Positions 11,088-24,126 of a DNA stretch of 64,000 bases are shown here, in pieces. The DNA comes from Pilaira anomala (lineage: Eukaryota; Mucoromycota; Mucoromycetes; Mucorales; Mucoraceae). Under the pieces are notes generated by a model. That model did no database searches. It had not been told where the DNA came from and was given only the letters and a program-made list of their open reading frames with translations. The position numbers and the translations under genes are program-made. The DNA is taken from NCBI GenBank assembly GCA_025716855.1, contig JAIXMQ010000002.1, positions 744,001 through 808,000 on the forward strand, written 5' to 3'. The first letter of the stretch is position 1. The number at the start of each line of letters is the position of its first letter.

Positions 11088-12527
11088 AAGCGACAACAGG
11101 AACCATCTTATGCGTCGTTTGAAAAGATTCAGTCTCAACCACTTGTAATAAGTAGAATCAATTTGTCACATCGTCGTCCTACCACTACCGATTTGGATGA
11201 TATAGATACGGATGATGATGAAGGTATCACAATGACAAAAAATACCCTAAAGTCAACCACTACTATAGCGGAAGATTCTTTAAATGTCGTAAGATTACCT
11301 TCTTTCAAGACTGGTTTTGGGGTCATTGGTAGTAGTGGAGGGGCTGGTTTAGCTTCCTTCATGTTGAGAGGAAATATACAAGCAAAACAAGAAGATGCTA
11401 GAGTGAGTCGAAAGGTAAATATATATATATATATATGTATATATATAAATAATAATGAATCATTCCTATTTAACGTCCCCTCCCCTCCCCCCCCTTTTTT
11501 TTTTAGATTCAAGATTTGGAAATCGAAAAAAAGTCTTTATTGACTTTAAACAAAACATTGGAAACAGTTGTAAAAGAACAGTCAAATACAATAAGTGATT
11601 TAAAAGATAGATTGGCTGCGTAAGTTTTTTTTTTTTTTCTTTTTCTTTGAGAAATACGATAGTGTTGTGGCTCATCATCATGCAGAATAGAAAGGCCTTT
11701 AACTCCTGGCTTAGATACTTCTCTTAGTAAAAATGGTATAATGGTATTTTGAACAAATGACTCTTTTATATATATATATATATATATATACAATTTTTTT
11801 TTTTTAATACTAACCTACACATATATCAGTCTTCTGCCGATATACTTGAACCATCTGATTTAGAACGATACTTGGAGGATGAGGATGCAGCTTACGAAAG
11901 AATTAGGATCATGTTGTTGGACCTTATTGAGCAGGCTCAATCTGCTGTTTCGCAAAATAAAAAGGTTTCAGGGCGTGTATTAACGAATTACGACGGTAAA
12001 GATATATATACATGTGTGTGTGTGTGTGTGAAGATTTTAATTTTTTTTTTTTTTTTTTAGTCAACCGAGGCATGAAACGTAATGAACCACCTTATCATGG
12101 AGGAAGACCTAGATCAGTAGCAGGAGATAAAAGTATTACGAATACTCGAAACTTTGTGATTTCAAATCAACAAAATCGAACAGCAACAAGAAGAGTATCA
12201 CTTGGTAGTATCCATAGTGCATCTTCTTCTACCACTTCATCCATAAACGGATTACAGATGAATCAAAATAAACCCATCACTAGAAAGACTTCTTTTCATA
12301 AGGGAACCATCACACCTTCTTCTTCTCCTACTACTTCACCTATACCTCATAGACGATATTCTGTTTCACCTACTTTATTAGCAAATCATAGTACAAGTAG
12401 TACAAATTCAGTATTATCCACTACTTCTTCAAGAGCATCAAAATATAATATTAAAAGTAACAAACAACAAAATGGTACTACTACTACTACTACTACTACT
12501 TCGACAACAAAAAAATGGTCAAACTAA
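10794..12527 (+). CDS. Ser/Thr/Gln-rich coiled-coil protein of unknown function, 5 exons
   Basis: Exons 10794-11414, 11507-11619, 11686-11743, 11830-11995 and 12061-12527 join to 474 residues. I do not recognise the family. The first 110 residues are rich in Ser, Thr and Asn and include a nine-Gln run. An acidic stretch (DLDDIDTDDDEG) follows. Residues about 205-245 form a clear heptad coiled coil (IQDLEIEKKSLLTLNKTLE and on). After this comes an amphipathic helix with LEPSDLERYLEDEDAAYERI. The C-terminal third is basic, Ser/Thr-rich and low in complexity, ending in a run of eight Thr. The repeated RRxSxG-like and RRYSVSP-like sites could be phosphorylated. Such a layout suits a cytoskeletal or polarity scaffold, but that is speculation. 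Introns contain AT, TG and T-run repeats. Confidence 0.75.
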
Positions 12528-13527
12528 AAATGAACCACAAGATATATCAATATGAACTCGATTTTTTTTTATTTTTTTACAATTATGTAATACCAGTTCT
12601 TTTTTTTTGTTTTTTTACACCAACGATAACAATAACAAAAAAAGGAACAAACTCAAAGCATATACGGCTCTATGCGATTATGATATACCACACCATTACA
12701 CACACTCACCTTTTTTTTTTTACCAGATCGTAATGATACCTAACTACTATATATGTATTCTCTTTTTTTTTTTATATTATTTCCTTTTTGTGAGCCATCA
12801 TTATATATACATATAACCTCTCTCTCTCTTTTTTTTTTTTTTTTTTTGTTTTTTTTACACATAAAACCCTTTAATAATTATTATTTTTTTTTTTTTTTTT
12901 TTACTTTTTAATTACTTTTTTTGTGCATTAAAGAAAACCCAGTGCTTTTTATTACTAAACTTTATTTGGTCCGCATAAAAGTAAAAAAGTATAAAATTTA
13001 ACGTTCAAGTCCGCATGATTTTTTTTCATTTGTCATTTATTTTCGTTGCCATGTTATAAGTAGTTCTTTTTTTTTTTTATTTTGCTGGGTAAAGAGCTTT
13101 CTTTCTTTATAAATGTAAAATGTTCTTTTTTTTTTTCAGCTCTCTCAGAGAATCACTTTTCATGTTTTTTTTTAAAAAAAAGTAACCTCCTCTCTCAATA
13201 GAATGTGTGTAACAAAACAAATTGAAAAATTAATTTTTTCAAAGTGAGTTCGGAAGTAAATCAATGCCATTTTTTTTTTTTTTTTTTTTTAAAAAACAAC
13301 AAAATTATTGATCGATTAAAAAATGACAATCTTAAAAAAGAAAAAGAGAATATTTTAACCCAAACTCTTTTATTTACATTTATATAAAGCTCCAACTTTC
13401 TTCATTTTTCTTAAACTACTTCTTTTAAACTCCAACCCCCCCGCAAATGCCGGTTCCGTAACTTTATTCTTTTTTTATGTTGCACTTTGTGCTCATTTGA
13501 ATCACTTTTTGTTTTAACAGAATTGGT

Positions 13528-13551
13528 GGTGAGTGAGTGAGTGAGTGAGTG
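13528..13551. repeat. (GAGT)n tetranucleotide repeat
   Basis: About six tandem GTGA/GAGT units. The same tetranucleotide recurs at 37735-37786. Confidence 0.85.
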
Positions 13552-13589
13552 ATTTAAAAAATTAAAAATCTACTAAATTAATTATTACG

Positions 13590-13639
<50 letters not shown>

Positions 13640-13957
13640 GAGAGAGAGAGAAACTATTCTAAACTAAGTAAGTATTAATCCGTCTGCGATTTAACGAATA
13701 GCAAAATATTAGTTGATGAGTACTTAAATAAGGAGCGGCGGCGCGCCACAGCTTGGAAATACTCATGCAAGAAAAGTATATCAATTCAAAAGCGTTTAGT
13801 TAATAGTAGAATAGAGAATAAAATAAAAAAAAAAAATCTTCTTTTTTCATTATGCATTTGGGTCGTCTTAAAAGTGAAAAAAAAAGACTCAAGGTGCATA
13901 TTATATGTGAAAAAAAAAAGAAGAAGCAAATGACTTGTTTAATAATGAGAGGTCATA

Positions 13958-13961
<4 letters not shown>

Positions 13962-14004
<43 letters not shown>
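13962..14004. repeat. (CT)n microsatellite
   Basis: About 21 uninterrupted CT units in the spacer downstream of ZWF1. Confidence 0.9.
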
Positions 14005-14007
<3 letters not shown>

Positions 14008-14453
14008 AATTGTGTATGTGTGGCTGACAGTCTCGATTGAAAAAAAAAAAAAAAGGGGGGAGAGAGAAAGCAATTGTCTCAAATGTGAGAGTTTTGATCG
14101 GCAACAACTGAATAAGGAAAAATGGTTACAGAGAGAAGAAGCTTGAAATCTCAAAAACAAAGATCGGCGCAAAACTTGAAAAAGTTGTTGTCATGGAAGC
14201 ATAAAATTTTAGTACTCCTGTTCCTTGCATGTTTATTTATAAATACAAATAATAAATTTTTTTTTTTTTTATTGTTTCATTATTATAAGAAAAAAAAAAG
14301 GGGGGGGGGGAGAGAGAAAATACAATACAGCAAAAAAAAAAAAGGTGTTATTTTTCAATGGAAAACTGGGATATAAAAAAAAAAAAAAAAGAGAGGAGAG
14401 AGAGAGAGAGAAAGAGAGAAAATAATGCACAGAAATATTAAAAAGAAAAGGAA

Positions 14454-16251
14454 TTAAAGCTTGTTTGCAGAGGGATTGACGTTTTGAAGAGGCCAAGTAT
14501 AACCATGTTTGGCATCACGATGGTAACCATACTTCTTTACGAATTCATCTAATTCTTTAGGACCACGAGAACCATAAGCATATGATTTAATATCGACCTC
14601 AGAATCATGACTTTCAATCTTGTGAAGTAAAGGAGTAAAGATATGCCAAGCACGTTCGAGTTCATCATCACGTACAAAATTAGAATGATCATTACGTAAT
14701 ACATCCAAAATTAAAGACTCGTAAGCATCAGGTATATGTAATTCAGAGTAACGTTCATAATAAGATAAGTCCAAATCGGTTTGAATGGTTTGATAAGATA
14801 AACCAGGTTGTTTGTTGTTAAACTTCATATAGACAGCTTCTTTCGGTTGAATACGGATAACTAATTCGTTACGAGCAGAACCACTATACAAGTTACCAGC
14901 AACATGATGGAATTGAATACGTACTTCTACCTTGGCTTCATTTAATGCTTTACCAGCCTTCAAGATGAATGGAACACCTTCCCAACGTTCGTTATTAATC
15001 CAACAAACTGCTGCTGCAAATGTGGGTGTCAAACTATCCTTATTCTTTAACGTTTCGTCTTCGAGGTAACCAGGGTTACCATCAGCAGCAACATATTGAC
15101 CTAAAAGCGTATCTTCAATTGCAATAGGTTCAATGCATTTCAAGACCTTTACTTTTTCATCACGAATCGCTTCAGAATCAGTAGAAATAGGTCTTTCCAT
15201 AGCAATTAAAGTAAGTACTTGAAGTAAATCTGTATACTCTATATGTTAATGCCATTCTATAGTATACATTTTTTTTTTTTTTTTTTTTTTTTTAGACTTA
15301 CGGTTTTGCATTACATCACGAATAATACCAAATTCGTCAAAATAACCACCACGTCCTTCTGTACCAAAAGGTTCTTTAAAAGTAATTTGAACATTATCAA
15401 TATAAGTACGATCCCAAGCATGTCCAAACAAGACATTGGCAAAACGAAGGTTCATAATATTTTTAACCATTTCTTTACCAAGATAATGATCAATACGATA
15501 AATCTACACATATAAAAAAAAAATTTTTTTTTTAATTCCAGTTTTTTTTTTTTTTTCTTAGTAAAATGACTCACCTCATCTTCTTTAAAGAGAGCACCTA
15601 ATTCACGTCCTAAATGATTTGAACTCTCAGAGTCCATACCAAAAGGCTTTTCGACCACTAAACGATTAATACCTTGATCCGAATATACATTACGTTTTAA
15701 GCCCTTTGCGACAGGAATAAAGACAGAAGGAGGTAAAGCCATATAGAAAACACGATTTCTTTTACCGGCAGGTACATTTCTTTCAGTCTCACTCTTTTGA
15801 ATAAATTCATTCAAGTTTTGATATGAAGCATCTTGATCGTATTGTCCAGATACATAAGTTGTCAACTTTTTAAACTCGTCCAATTTAGCTTGGTCATCCT
15901 CTTCCTTGATTTTAATATATTGAGTTACTCGCTTTAAATAATCTTCCCTTTCCATCTTTGTACGTGCATAGCCAACAATATGAACATTTTCGGGTAAGAA
16001 TCCGTTACGATAAAGTCCAAATAATGCTGGATATGTCTTTTTTTTTGCAAGATCTCCAGAAGCTCCAAGTACTGTTTTTCATGTAAAAAAAAAACACACA
16101 CACATAAAGTCACTTTAGAATACTTTCAAATAGAGTATATGACGCGTAAAAAAAAAAGAGAGAGAGAGAGAGATAACTTACCAATAATTGTAACTGAACC
16201 TCCAAGTTCTTTTCCAACTTGATCACGAAGTAATTGAACAGCACTAGTCAT
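14454..16251 (-). CDS. ZWF1: Glucose-6-phosphate 1-dehydrogenase, 4 exons
   Basis: Exons 16251-16182, 16071-15575, 15503-15302 and 15229-14454 join to 514 residues, the normal length for a cytosolic G6PD. The enzyme oxidises glucose-6-phosphate to 6-phosphogluconolactone and makes NADPH, the entry step of the oxidative pentose phosphate pathway. The nucleotide-binding motif [16 protein letters not shown] is at residues 26-41. The active-site signature [11 protein letters not shown] begins at about 192, with the catalytic His within it. EKPFGMDS and [20 protein letters not shown] also match the family. The first intron splits the codon just before the nucleotide-binding loop. Nothing is missing. 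It converges on the coiled-coil gene across a low-complexity spacer. Confidence 0.98.
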
Positions 16252-16994
16252 ATCTTTTCTTAAATATATTTAGGTAAGAAAAAAAAAAAAAGAATCGAAA
16301 AAAAAAGTTTTTTTTTTTGAATTTATACTAAAAAAAAGATAACCCCTTGCACCACTTTGAACCAATGATTGAAAGCTTTTCTACTGCTTACAAATTTATT
16401 TATTTTCTTTTTTCTCCCCTCCTCCTTTTCCCTTTTGTCAGCGTGAGAGAAATTTGTTTATTGTTTTAATGTTTATTAATATCAAATGAGTCGTTACAAC
16501 TTAGTTACACAGTGGCACGTTTCCAAGGGAGCCGGATGGTTTTTTTTTTTTTCATTGATTTTAACAATTTGTAAAGGACTGCTGCTGGCATCTTCTTTTT
16601 TATTTTTAAAAAAGATGACTATTTTATTATATGATATTGCGTTTCTTTTCCCCTGACCAATCAAATCACAAAATAGCATCATATCAGATTTTTTTTTAAA
16701 AAAAAACCTTTTTTTTGTAACATGTCAAAACTTGTGGACCCTGAACTCTATCTACACCACAAAGTACTTTTGTTGTTGACTCAACACCAGTTTACTTTAA
16801 AAAATTACCCGCTAAATCCCGCTGTCACGTTTAATTAATAATTGCTTACTACAAAAAGGAGCTTACGCGTCTGCTTTATTATTACCTGTTTTTCTTTTTA
16901 ATTTACCCGACATTTCCACTTTTCTCTCTCTCTCTCTCTTTTTTTACGCTAAAAAATACAAAATTACAGTTATAGAAAATCATGATAAGATAAC

Positions 16995-17025
<31 letters not shown>

Positions 17026-17117
17026 CCACATAGATCATCTGATATATGTGAATAAATGTTAAAACTACAGATTAATCAAAAAAAGAAATCACCGTTTCGG
17101 ACAATTTTATTTCAATT
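16252..17117. other. Upstream region of ZWF1
   Basis: This 0.87-kb spacer lies between ZWF1 and the end of the TLDc gene, both on the minus strand. It has A/T runs and a CT tract near 16922-16940. A CTGACCAATC block (16653-16662), an inverted view of a CCAAT box, lies about 400 bp before the ZWF1 start and may be a promoter element. No gene is seen. Confidence 0.45.
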
Positions 17118-17520
17118 TTAGATACGAAATCCCCACACTTCTAATTCTACACACTCAAACTCGGGATTAGGGGTTAATCTTTCGTTATCAAAAGTAGGAC
17201 AAGGTTGACTATAGCCTTTTTCCAATTCAGAGTTTATCCATAACCCAAATACACCTTCACTAAAAAAATTACGTAAACAACTTTAGTCCCCCTCCCCCAA
17301 CATTTTTTTTTTTTTTTTTTTTTTATGAAATAAAACTTTCTTTACCCTCCGCCAATCGCAATAAAATCTGGTTCGGAAAGGATCATATATTCATTTTTGC
17401 CGGTCCATCGGTACACCTTAATTTGGGATTCCGTTGCTTCCCACTTCCATAGAAAACTATAATTAATGCAAAATTATATATCAGCATGAAATAAATAAGA
17501 AGCTATTTTTTTTTTGTTTT

Positions 17521-17551
<31 letters not shown>

Positions 17552-17991
17552 ACCATTCTCCTGTGCCATAATAACGTGGTCCGGGTTTTAAAGTTTCATT
17601 TAAAAAAGCCCCAAACACCTATATATATATATATTTTTTTTTTTTCATAAGTAAATCTATACCCACACTAGGATTCATAACTTACATTATCATCATCGTC
17701 TTTTACTACTAATACAATAGGTCCCTTTGTATTTTTCACTAATCTATAAAGTGTAGTTAAACTTATGCCATGTTGATCAAGACTATATAACAAGTTCATC
17801 TCGGATGCAAGTCTATAACGTCGAGGCAAATGAACTCGTAACTATATATATAAAAAGAGAGTTATATACCATCAAGTTGTCAATCTATATATTTTAATCT
17901 TTTTTTTTTCTTTTACCGATTCTGCAATTTTTGTTGTCAATACTTTATCAGTATCTGCTTTACGATCCGTAAGCTTTATTGGTGTATTCAT
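17118..17991 (-). CDS. OXR1: TLDc-domain protein (oxidation resistance protein OXR1 family), 5 exons
   Basis: Exons 17991-17917, 17841-17686, 17618-17554, 17456-17346 and 17259-17118 join to 182 residues. Nearly the whole protein is a TLDc domain: LPRRYRLASEMNLLYSLDQH, then the strand GPIVLVVKDDDDNVFGAFLNE, YYGTGECFLWKW, and at the C terminus GVFGLWINSEL and VELEVWGF. TLDc proteins of the Oxr1 type protect against oxidative stress, and in yeast and animals the domain can bind and disassemble the V-ATPase. As in yeast Oxr1, there is no LysM or GRAM domain. It lies head-to-head with the CoA-transferase gene. Confidence 0.92.
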
Positions 17992-18718
17992 TGTTCAATG
18001 GAGTTAAACTTAAAAAAAAAAAAAAACTTGAACATTAGTCTATATACACTTTTAGTATGTACTTTTACATACCTTTTTAAAAAAAAAAAGGGTTGGGACG
18101 AAATAATTTTTTTTTTTTTAACTACGTGTCGAAACAGAATAAAGTAAACAAAAAGTGTATTATTCTTTTTGGCCCCGGACATCAGAGTAGAGAAAGAGAG
18201 AAAAGGGGAGAGGGTAAAAGGGTAAAAAAAAATATATATTTTTTTTTTGGTCCCCCGCAAAAAAAAAAAAAAAAAAAAAAATGGACGATTCTATGCAAGA
18301 TATAGCACATTAAAAAGCTATAGTTGTAACAAGTATGTACATTACATCTAGTTGATATTCTATTCAATTCCTTTCTTTTTTTTCTTTTTTTTTAGCACTG
18401 CTTAAAAAAAAAAGAACTGCCTGTATTAAATATGTAGCGAGGTAAAATATTTATGATGTAAATACAAAATGGTTTGAATAAAATCACTGGTTGGAAGAAA
18501 TACTTTGGTTTTGAGTAAAACCAACAGGTAGTCAACTCTTTACTAATACATACATACAATTTTCAACTTTGACATCATCTTTTATGATTCTTTTTTTGTG
18601 TTACAGTGGATGCTTTAAAAAGTTGATTGGATTAGACTCATATTATCATCTTTTTTAAATAAAGTGGTGGTGGGTTCCTGCTTTTTTGTTTTTCTTAAAC
18701 CTTTTTTTATATATAAAT
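17992..18718. other. Divergent promoter region OXR1 / CoA-transferase
   Basis: This 727-bp region lies between two divergent starts. It has several A/T runs and an AG-rich patch at 18186-18220. No gene is seen. Confidence 0.5.
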
Positions 18719-20618
18719 ATGTTTCGAATAAACCCAATAAGAAACTCTACTTTAAAAAGCTTAGGTATAAGAAAAAAGTTTCTCTTTTTTTTTTAACTTT
18801 TTATTCTAAAAAAAAACTATTTACTTGAATAGTCATTTCGAAAAGGTTCAATAATACAAAGACGATAACAAAACCTTTAGAAGGTATTCGAGTCTTAGAA
18901 CTTGGACAAGTAAAGTGAAAAAGAAAAAAGCATGTTTTTATATATTGACTTTTTTTTTATTTTTTAGCTTGTCGCTGGACCATTTTGTGGTTCAATTCTA
19001 GGATATTATGGTGCAGAAGTGGTAATGTCCAAAAAAAATATAGTTTTGTAACAGTAGTAGTAACATATCATGAATTCATCTCCAGATAAAAATTGAACCA
19101 CCCTCGATTGGTGACCCGTTACGTATATGGCGTAATCTAGATCAAGACGGTCAAAGCACTTGGTCAAGATCACTCTCTAGAAACAAAAAATCTGTTTGTA
19201 TCGACTTAAGAACTCAAGAAGGTCGTTCACTCATTAAAAAATTAGCTGAACAATCTGACGTTCTAATTGAAAACTTTAAGCCTGGAACAATGGAAAAATG
19301 GGGTTTAGGACCTGGTACGTTATAAAAAAAAAAGGAGTTATAAAAGACATAGTATACTCATCATACTTACGTATGTATATATATAGAGGACATTTATCCT
19401 ACAAATCCTAAATTAATTTACACTCGTATTTCTGGGTACGGACAAACAGGTCCTTATTCTAAAAGACCAGGTTATGCTTCAGTCTGTGAAGGAATGGGTG
19501 GTTTTAGATTTATCAATGGTCATCCAGGTGAACCTCCTGTCAGACCCAATATGAGTTTGGGTGATTCCTTGGCTGGCTTACACGCTGCTTTAGGTATACT
19601 TTTAGGTTTAGTAGCTAAAAATAAATTAGGTCAAGCTCAAGCAGAGAGAACTGGGCAAGTAGTTGATGTAGCAATTTATGAAAGTATGTTGAATATGATG
19701 GAAGGTGTTGTACCAGAGTACGATAGATTTAACCAGGTACAGTCTCATAGAAATTAAAGTTTTTTTTTCTTATATATATATATATATTTATCTGGTTCTT
19801 CATAGATTCGTCAACCTTCTGGAACTACCCTTACTGGAATTGTTCCAACAAATACTTATCCTTGTAAGGATGGTAAACATGTCATTATTGGTGGTAATGG
19901 GGATAGTATTTATGTAAGATTGATGAATGCTATTGGAAGAAGTGATTTGGTAAGTTACAATAGTCTTTTTTTTTTTTTTTTTTGGTGGGTGGTATTTACT
20001 AACATCTATATATCAGACTGGTGAGAAATATAAAGTGAATGCAGACCGAGTAAAGGAACAATCAGCTATTGATGGTGCAATTGGTAAGACGTCACTCTAA
20101 ACACGTATATACCATATACCGTATCAATCTATTCTATTATTATTCTAGCTGCTTGGACTTCAGAACATACAACAGAAGAAGTCCTTGAGGTGATGGAAAA
20201 AGCATCTGTCCCTGCAGGAAAAATTTATGATGCAAAAGATATAGTCGAAGATGAACATATCAATGCAAGAGGTATGATTGAAAATGTCACCATTGGAACA
20301 AAAGAAGATGGAAGAGGTTGGAATTTAAAGGTAAGTAGGCGTGAAATCAATAGATTTTTTTTTTCTTGACATGATTGTGCAACTATGACAGATCCCGGGA
20401 ATGTCACCTGTTTTAGATACTACACCTGGCTCCACTGAATGGGCTGGTAAGTTACATACAGTGATGATTGAAATCTAAGTACAAAGTAAGACGACTCATA
20501 TTATTTTTAAGGTCCTGATCTTGGTGCTCATACAAATCAAGTCTTGAGTGATCTTCTTGGATTAAGTAAATCCGAAATTGAAAAATTAGAATGCGATGGT
20601 ATCACAAAACCAAAATAA
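18719..20618 (+). CDS. SUGCT: Class III CoA-transferase (CaiB/BaiF), SUGCT-like, 10 exons
   Basis: Exons 18719-18764, 18833-18909, 18968-19021, 19086-19314, 19387-19736, 19806-19949, 20017-20083, 20149-20330, 20392-20446 and 20512-20618 join to 436 residues. The start of the domain is PLEGIRVLELGQLVAGPFCG, followed by GAEVIKIEPP and SLSRNKKSVCIDL. The catalytic aspartate of family III enzymes, which carries the acyl anhydride, lies in MSLGDSLAGLHAALG (Asp195). The first 25 or so residues are basic and lack acids, which fits mitochondrial import. The closest animal match by layout is succinyl-CoA:glutarate CoA-transferase, but substrate specificity in this family cannot be read from sequence alone. 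All key blocks are intact despite the ten exons. Confidence 0.9.
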
Positions 20619-20806
20619 ATAGGATGATAGTTTTAATGAAACCTATGTACAATCTGTTGCTGCCGCTAAGATTTTTTTTTTTTTTTTTTTTTACATGAAA
20701 TCACTTTTTAGTATGTATATAAAAAGATAATTAGAGCAGTGAAGTGTAATGTATATACACTTAACGCTATTTAAGTTTATTTTAACAAGTAAAAAAAAAA
20801 AAAAAT

Positions 20807-21316
20807 CTACAAAGAAAACAATGCGAATGTAATTGCAGCTCCAAAGAATAAAAGGATCATATTTGCTGGCTTATTAGATACCAAATTGGCAGCACTTGTA
20901 TGAAGCATAAGTGGACGAGAACGAAGACTGACACCTTTCTTGTAAGCAGGAGTTTGAGCATGTCCTGTAACAGTTAACCAAAATGTATCGTTAAGTCCAT
21001 GGGGTACCTTCCATGTATAGCTACTGCTCAAAGTGAAACTGACTTTAACACCAGTTGAATTTCCTTCCTTCACTGATTCATCTTTTACAACATCAGAGAT
21101 CGGAATAGTCACAGCTGCATCTTGCCATAATTGAATATCAATTGAATAATTTCCTGGCCCTAAATTTTGATACTCATAAATAATCTCCACTTTACTTCCT
21201 GGATCTACTGTCGCATTTTGTACAGGTGATGAAATCACGGGTCCAAGTTGTGCCTTGACAAATTGAATAAAAGTCAATAAAATGGCAGATAGAATGAATA
21301 GAGATTTTTGAGACAT
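20807..21316 (-). CDS. Small secreted, probably GPI-anchored cell-surface protein
   Basis: A single-exon frame of 169 residues. It has a signal peptide (MSQKSLFILSAILLTFIQFVKA, cut after VKA), a compact beta-rich middle with several NxT/S glycosylation sites (NAT, NYS, NST, NDT), and a hydrophobic C terminus (NMILLFFGAAITFALFSL) preceded by small residues, as expected for a GPI anchor signal. The repeated form SSPVQNATVDPGSKVEIIYEY resembles Ser-Thr-rich GPI surface proteins of fungi that hold an Ig-like fold. I do not recognise a specific family or function. It converges on the CoA-transferase gene, with 188 bp between the stop codons. Confidence 0.8.
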   Translation of the reverse strand: MSQKSLFILSAILLTFIQFVKAQLGPVISSPVQNATVDPGSKVEIIYEYQNLGPGNYSIDIQLWQDAAVTIPISDVVKDESVKEGNSTGVKVSFTLSSSYTWKVPHGLNDTFWLTVTGHAQTPAYKKGVSLRSRPLMLHTSAANLVSNKPANMILLFFGAAITFALFSL

Positions 21317-23320
21317 GAATAAAGGTTAAATGAAAAGGAAAGGAGGGGGTGCTGTAAAAATAAAAAAGTCTAGATCGAAAAATGAGAAAGAGAAAGAAAA
21401 GAGAAAAAGAAGATCAATTTGTTATAGAGGTACAGTCATTGATAAACACATGTTACATGCGTGAGGGATCAAGTAAAGGTTACATAACACAGATGTAGTA
21501 CAAGTAACATTCGTTATTATTTATAAAGTATGTGTTAGGATGTACAAGAAGAGTGGAAATTATATACAATTGGTAATTAGAAGAGATCTCTCTCTCTTTT
21601 TTTTTATATAGATTGGTTTCAAGAGTACTAATTGATCATAATGTGTATCCCGTCCTTACAATGAATGACAGATATAAAATTTTTAATAGAAGAATTGCGC
21701 CCAGACTGTATATTTAAAATGTACTTGCATACAAAATGTTATAAAAGAATATGGATGGCTAAATTAATGATGCAGTTATACCAAAAACGATGGACCTTTA
21801 CGTTAATAATTGACAAATCCCCACTACTTGCAATAATAGATTGGCTTGACGAAATCTAAATCTTCAAGGCTCATCATTAGAGTATCATATTTTTAAAGCA
21901 ATTTTTTTTTTTTTTAGGGAATATTAAAGCCGCCTTTTTTTTTTTTTTTTTCCTATCTGAACCTTGCAGGATTTTTTTATTATACGTAAATTAACATTTG
22001 ACGTTGATTATTTTTTTGCTCATTCTTTACATTGCTGAATTAAGAGAAAGATACAGTTTTATAAGTGAGCAGATACAAAACATAGCTGGCCTGACATTAC
22101 ATACATCCCCTTCAAAAAAATGTTTGTTCCTGAATATTTTATGAAATACTGTCATTTATTACATGTTCTACCTTGAAAATGTCAATCTTGGTAATATGGT
22201 TTCAGTAAATATATGAGACCTGATATTAACAATAGGTTCAGGTATCATATTTCTATATTTACAGGAGAGGCCTAAAAAAGTTAAGCGCATAATGGCTAAC
22301 CTTTACTAGGTGCCTCAGTTGGCGTGAACAGTTCTATCTTTTAAGAACACATTTATTCGCAGTGGATATCTCTATATCTGAAGATCTAAAGTTTCATTGT
22401 CCCATCCAATTGACTGTTAAATAAATATTTGACATGTAATAGTGGTTTTGCGAGCTGTATGCATTATACAAGTATACTTGAGTTACCTAATATAGATATG
22501 AGTCTCTTTTAATCATCATTTCCAAGTTAATTCAAAGAATTATATAGTATAATAGAAAAACTGTGATAGAATGATTTTAAATATACTATTACATGACTAT
22601 ATATGACTTCAGTAAAAAAATTAATATCTGTGATTTTATTTCATGCCTTTTGTGGTACTATCATACCAATGTACGAAATGTAATAATTTAAATAAACTCC
22701 ACCGTGAATAGTATCGTAATGCCTGGTATTTAATTGATATACTTTCTGTAAATTGTACTCTTATTGTTCGCTAAAAATTTACTAAATAAATAGACAATAT
22801 GTACCTTTTAGTTTTCATCTATCCAGACTCCCTTTTGGTTATTACGTCAAATATGCAAAGCCCTTGAAATATTCTTGAAGAATATCACAATATATAATTA
22901 AATGATGTTATATTCTATACTTAGATTACATATAGTATAGGCATGTATGTACATACAAACACATTTGCGATTTATCTATTTTATGATTGAAAATCAACGT
23001 TATATTTACCAGGAATTTTAATTTCTTGTAATATGTGGGTATATAATTACCCGTAATTGCAACACTTTTTTTTTTTTTACTCGCATGCTTTAATCATCGA
23101 ATTGTATTGGTGAATAGAATCATTTGGCACTATTTCTATATATTTTTTGCATAGAAAGTCTTATATTTTTATTATTCTAGAAACGATGACTACTGGTAAT
23201 TTATATTTTAACAGAGTATTAATAGGCTTGCGAGCTCACACCCGTAAATCTGATGTAGAATATGTACTATCAATTCCATTAAAAGGCTGAAAAAATGCCC
23301 AAGGGGAAGATGTTCTACAT

Positions 23321-23323
<3 letters not shown>

Positions 23324-23354
<31 letters not shown>
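23324..23354. repeat. (TA)n microsatellite
   Basis: About 15 TA units in the gene-free spacer. Confidence 0.9.
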
Positions 23355-23355
<1 letters not shown>

Positions 23356-24034
23356 CGTCTGAAAAATAATTACAAATTTTAACAAATCAGTATCATTATT
23401 CATTTAAATAATCAACATTACTCGAGAAATTAAAATACAAATTAACATTACTGTATAAATATTTGGATCAGACTATTATTATGTATACATGCATAATAAT
23501 TTTTTATTGATTTTTGCGTATCCGTCTTAATACGGTATGTGCAACTGGCCAATCAGAGCTCATAGTGAAAACATGAATGACAAAAAATATTTTAGTATTA
23601 TAATCAAAAGCTCGGGACAATAAAAAAAAATGCATGGGATCATGTAACTGTTTATAGCCTTTTATATATATAGAGAGAGAGAAAGAGAGAGAGTAAATAA
23701 ACTCTAAATCGAGTAATCAAAGTATCACGAGATGATAAAGGGGAACAATAACAAACCTTTTTTCTGAAAAAGAAAAAAGAACCCATTAGAAATTAGTGAT
23801 TGCATGAGAAATTTGGTTAGGCCAGTGAATTAAAACATTAGCGAGATAAGTCTCTCATTTTAGAGCGCGTTGGAAAAAACTGTTGAAACTAACTTAATTT
23901 AACTTAAAATCAAATTTGATACGTTAGTAGATCATATTGAAAAAAAGATTACCTGGTAACTTACACATTAGGTTTCATTACTGGATTTAGACATGTTCGA
24001 CAATACTCGGAGTGAAAAAAAAAATAGAGGAGAG

Positions 24035-24044
24035 TATAAAAAAG
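24035..24044 (+). promoter_or_regulatory. Possible TATA box of the pyrophosphatase gene
   Basis: TATAAAAAAG lies 92 bp before the ATG at 24127, a plausible distance for a fungal TATA element. A-rich DNA gives many such matches, so this is tentative. Confidence 0.35.
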
Positions 24045-24126
24045 ATCAAATCCTCAATAGCTTTCTCCTCTTAATTCTCATTTAGTTTGTTTTTGCCTTT
24101 TCTCAAAAAAAAAAAAAAAAAAAAAA

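Larger units (their letters stand above)
12528..14453. other. Low-complexity intergenic region
   Basis: This 1.9 kb separates the converging ends of the coiled-coil gene and ZWF1. It has T runs of up to about 45 bases (13592-13636), a TGAG repeat (13528-13551), a CT repeat (13962-14004) and a small GC-rich patch around 13730-13755. No coding gene is supported. Confidence 0.6.
21317..24126. other. 2.8-kb gene-free spacer
   Basis: No supportable gene. The sequence is AT-rich but has fewer homopolymers than the other gaps, and the open frames are short and motif-free. An AT dinucleotide tract is at 23324-23354 and a GA tract near 23671-23693. The right end holds the pyrophosphatase promoter. 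Confidence 0.55.

Noticed and set aside
11135..11793. Minus-strand frames across the coiled-coil gene
   Set aside because: They are antisense to well-supported exons of the plus-strand gene and show no homology.
12515..12816. Frames just past the coiled-coil gene
   Set aside because: Low-complexity 3' flank; they begin inside or after the real stop and read T-run and AC-repeat DNA.
13528..13551. CRISPR-like short repeats
   Set aside because: Simple tandem tetranucleotides without spacers, in a eukaryotic genome.
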